DNA from: Parapristionchus giblindavisi
Lineage: Eukaryota > Nematoda > Chromadorea > Rhabditida > Diplogasteridae
Direction of reading: 5' to 3'
DNA: 64,000 nt
Assembly: GCA_943737045.1 (NCBI GenBank)
Contig: CALSFV010000258.1
Coordinates: forward strand, 496,001-560,000
The position numbers and the translations under genes were made by a program. Shown piece by piece: positions 62,413-64,000 of the stretch. How positions within the stretch are numbered: position 1 is the stretch's first letter; every line of letters begins with the position of its first letter. The notes under the pieces are model-generated. The model was not told where the DNA came from. It saw nothing but the letters and a program-made list of their open reading frames with translations, and made no database searches.

Positions 62413-64000
62413 TAGGAAAGGGGGAAAAGAAAACCTGGCAGATTCAGTCTTGACATGAGGTAGAAGAGGAACCGTCCGTGATAAAATATCAGTGAGAAAT
62501 GGAACGAATCCTTGTGCTGACAATGAAATGATGTAATTATCACAGATGAAGAGGGAATCAAAATGACGTTGAGAATAGTGTAGCTCCCTTGAATACCGGA
62601 GCCACCATACATACCAAAATCGTCGATCAGATATTATGATCATAGGTGGGCACGCTGGGGGAAAGGCTGTGCGCAAACCGGGAAATTGTAAGGCAAGGCT
62701 ATGCGCATGGCCATTTTTTAGCAGATTTGACTGGAAATTTTCCGATTCTTGTGAGGCAAAGCTATGCGCAAGGCCCCGCAAGGGAAGGCTAGGCTGTGCG
62801 CAAAAACAATTCGTTTTCATGCGCCCACCTATGATTATGATACCATCACCCATAATCAAACCCCCTCCTACTCAGAGAGCCATGTAGAGCCATTGATTCA
62901 ATCTTATTATTATTCATACAGTTTCGCCTTGTAATATTATCATGGCGTCGATAAATTATTTATAATATGATATTAATAAATGATAAGCAATATTAGAGTA
63001 GCAGCAGTATATGTTTACTAACCATTATGTTGTGCAACGGCCCCGAGTGTGGCCACAATGTATCGATGAGGTCCCGTTGTCAAACCTTATCAATAGTATT
63101 ATTGATAATCGATTACAGTATCAAATCAATAATCATACCAGGAGGAAACTTCTGGAGGAGGGCATCAAGGACGAAATGGGCGAGTTTACTAGAACAAGCA
63201 ATACGAACGAGAAGTTCTTGTGCTGCATCTGCCCATTCTGGGTCTGATTCCTTAAATGATAGGAATATATGTAGATCATTTAATCAACGACAATATTTAT
63301 AAACTGACCCATACCAAACATGCGAGTCCTAGAGAATGTAAGATCGAGGAAGAAAAATTCGAATATTTACCGATCAAATATGATTAAATGAGGATAGTAA
63401 TGAACAAACCTTCGCCATAGTCATCTCTTGTGTAGCCAAATTGATGATGAGAAGAAGTAACTGTTCATCTAACGATTCGAGTACCTATTATTTTAAAACA
63501 TTTAATAAAATAAAATAAAACTATACATCACGAGACATATGGGCGTTAGCAATATAAATCTGTATTCATTATCAATGTAGAAATATGAACCAAAGTGAGC
63601 ATTCGATGAAGGAAATCGATATATTTAATGTTTCAATTGATATAAATACCTTTTGATTGTCGGCAACAGTGCACATACATCGAAGAATGAATGCGCGACT
63701 GCTCGCTGTTAACTAAGATCGCTTCATTAATATTATAATTATTATTTATGAATTTAATTTACAAAATAGAGCTAGTACAAAAGCAGCAAGTTCAAAACCA
63801 AGTGACTAACCTTAGGATTTTTGAGTAAGAAAGCGTGAGAGGAAGTGAGAAGAATGGATGGTTGACTCAATGAAAGAGAACCGATCGAGTCCTGAACCTA
63901 AAATATATCGATAATACACAATAGAACAGATTTGCAGATAGAAACACAATGAAAAATAGATTTGTGTCAGCAGATATTGTTTAGTGAGAGCTCCTTCATA
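43077..64000 (-). CDS. hpo-27: HEAT-repeat protein HPO-27/MROH1, 5' end beyond window
   Basis: Large maestro-HEAT-repeat protein; the worm orthologue is reported as a lysosome fission factor acting on the lysosomal membrane. Dozens of short exons on the minus strand, from about 63990 (near the N-terminus; [20 protein letters not shown] then LLKNPK resembles MROH1's first repeat) to the stop at 43077-43079. Landmarks in order: an acidic loop (about 62090-62215, [14 protein letters not shown]), [20 protein letters not shown] and [15 protein letters not shown] (60 kb), [14 protein letters not shown] repeats (54 kb), [17 protein letters not shown] (45.1 kb), [18 protein letters not shown] (44.5 kb), and the last exon ending [20 protein letters not shown], matching MROH1's C-terminus. 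Last exons 43077-43165 and 43769-43877. Introns host the AP-2 gene (45115-49315) and the 3.4-kb foldback. No broken exon seen. Confidence 0.9.
45129..45185. repeat. (TTA)n/(TTG)n microsatellite
   Basis: Trinucleotide run TTATTATTA with a TTGTTGTTG patch, in the hpo-27 intron that hosts the AP-2 gene. Confidence 0.95.
45805..48846 (+). CDS. AP-2 transcription factor with two tandem AP-2 domains
   Basis: Sequence-specific nuclear transcription factor. Sixteen exons: 45805-45919, 45980-46062, 46110-46211, 46265-46477, 46567-46650, 46698-46822, 46899-47017, 47164-47296, 47351-47437, 47496-47586, 47659-47799, 47930-48048, 48148-48266, 48344-48491, 48569-48707, 48766-48846; 1899 bp, 632 residues, phases all agree. 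N-terminus: MEPAKRPC, then Tyr/Pro/Gln/Met-rich activation-like sequence and an acidic basic-flanked stretch ([18 protein letters not shown]). AP-2 domain 1 (about 195-384): [55 protein letters not shown] Pro-rich linker follows. AP-2 domain 2 (about 432-632): [56 protein letters not shown]-2 proteins normally have one such domain and dimerise. The gene lies antisense inside an hpo-27 intron. Exon 13 uses a GAG acceptor. Confidence 0.93.
51530..52010 (-). pseudogene. Mariner transposase remnant
   Basis: Minus-strand translation gives degenerate mariner/maT blocks: [19 protein letters not shown]-like QDSAPAHS (catalytic Asp), SDLNPWT, then the C-terminal block ending at the left terminal repeat. 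Several in-frame stops and shifts; no N-terminal DNA-binding part. Inactive. Confidence 0.8.
52073..52190 (+). pseudogene. Inverted second copy of the transposase C-terminus
   Basis: Open on + ([18 protein letters not shown]...ANGGQIV, stop at about 52188). It is the mirror of the left terminal part, so the element has two 3' halves facing outward. Confidence 0.75.
57040..57145. repeat. Three-fold TTTTACAGGGG motif in hpo-27 intron
   Basis: TTTTACAGGGG occurs at about 57043, 57093 and 57132, spaced about 50 and 39 bp, with diverged sequence between. The + strand ORF across it (57035-57274) opposes the host gene and has no family features. Confidence 0.5.
62341..62408. repeat. (AT)n microsatellite
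   Basis: About 68 bp of alternating A and T in an hpo-27 intron; it generates the IYIYIY portion of the minus-strand ORF 62308-62859. Confidence 0.98.
62641..62833. mobile_element. hAT-type MITE, 193 bp, in an hpo-27 intron
   Basis: Terminal inverted repeats CATAGGTGGGC / GCCCACCTATG with flanking 8-bp duplication ATTATGAT (62633-62640 and 62834-62841). The GC-richer interior holds repeated GCTATGCGCA / GCTGTGCGCAAA units. Confidence 0.9.

Noticed and set aside
62308..62859. 183-aa minus-strand ORF with an Ile-Tyr run
   Set aside because: Spans a MITE, an hpo-27 exon out of frame and an (AT)n run.
1..64000. CRISPR arrays, prokaryotic operons, viral genes
   Set aside because: None seen; all genes are intron-containing nematode genes and repeats are eukaryotic transposon or satellite types.

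Overview
The window comes from a nematode nuclear genome. The evidence is short introns (mostly about 45-100 bp) ending in TTTCAG-like acceptors, three cuticle collagens, an innexin, a P450 most like nematode CYP33 enzymes, and single-copy genes that read as orthologues of worm che-3 and hpo-27. Intron density is extreme in the two large genes, which would suit a diplogastrid/Pristionchus-like rhabditid; the species call is inference.

Layout, left to right. A 5'-truncated cytochrome P450 lies on + (1-1491). Two cuticle collagens lie on - (2184-3615 and 5435-6970) with the 3' part of an unrecognised - strand gene (4108-4759) and a tRNA-Glu(CTC) between them. The dynein-2 (IFT) heavy chain che-3 fills 7672-32148 on +, divergently placed from collagen 2, with an X-box-like sequence in the shared upstream region. 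One of its introns hosts a complete U4 snRNA gene. An innexin (33306-37090, +) follows, then an identical second U4 gene on - (37374-37512), a third collagen (37850-40014, +), a foldback element, and a second, identical tRNA-Glu (41938-42008, +). From 43077 to beyond the right edge runs the - strand HEAT-repeat gene hpo-27/MROH1.

A complete AP-2 family transcription factor (45805-48846, +) is nested antisense inside one 4.2 kb intron of hpo-27. It encodes two successive full AP-2 DNA-binding/dimerisation domains in one 632-residue frame-consistent model; this is the most unusual protein here. The adjacent part of hpo-27 carries a 3.4 kb foldback element with a tRNA-like B box in each arm, itself containing a palindromic, decayed mariner.

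Other structure: two hAT-type MITEs with perfect 8-bp target duplications, a pair of 121-bp TTAA-flanked MITEs, other inverted repeats, a 28-bp minisatellite and (GATCTTT)n arrays throughout the introns. Four short che-3 introns share a ~26-nt core that matches, in antisense, the proximal promoter element of the U4 genes. Splice acceptors of the AAG and GAG type recur in otherwise intact genes.

The genes do not form one pathway. che-3 serves cilia, the collagens the cuticle, the innexin gap junctions, and hpo-27 lysosomes; their proximity is ordinary genome neighbourhood apart from the nesting.
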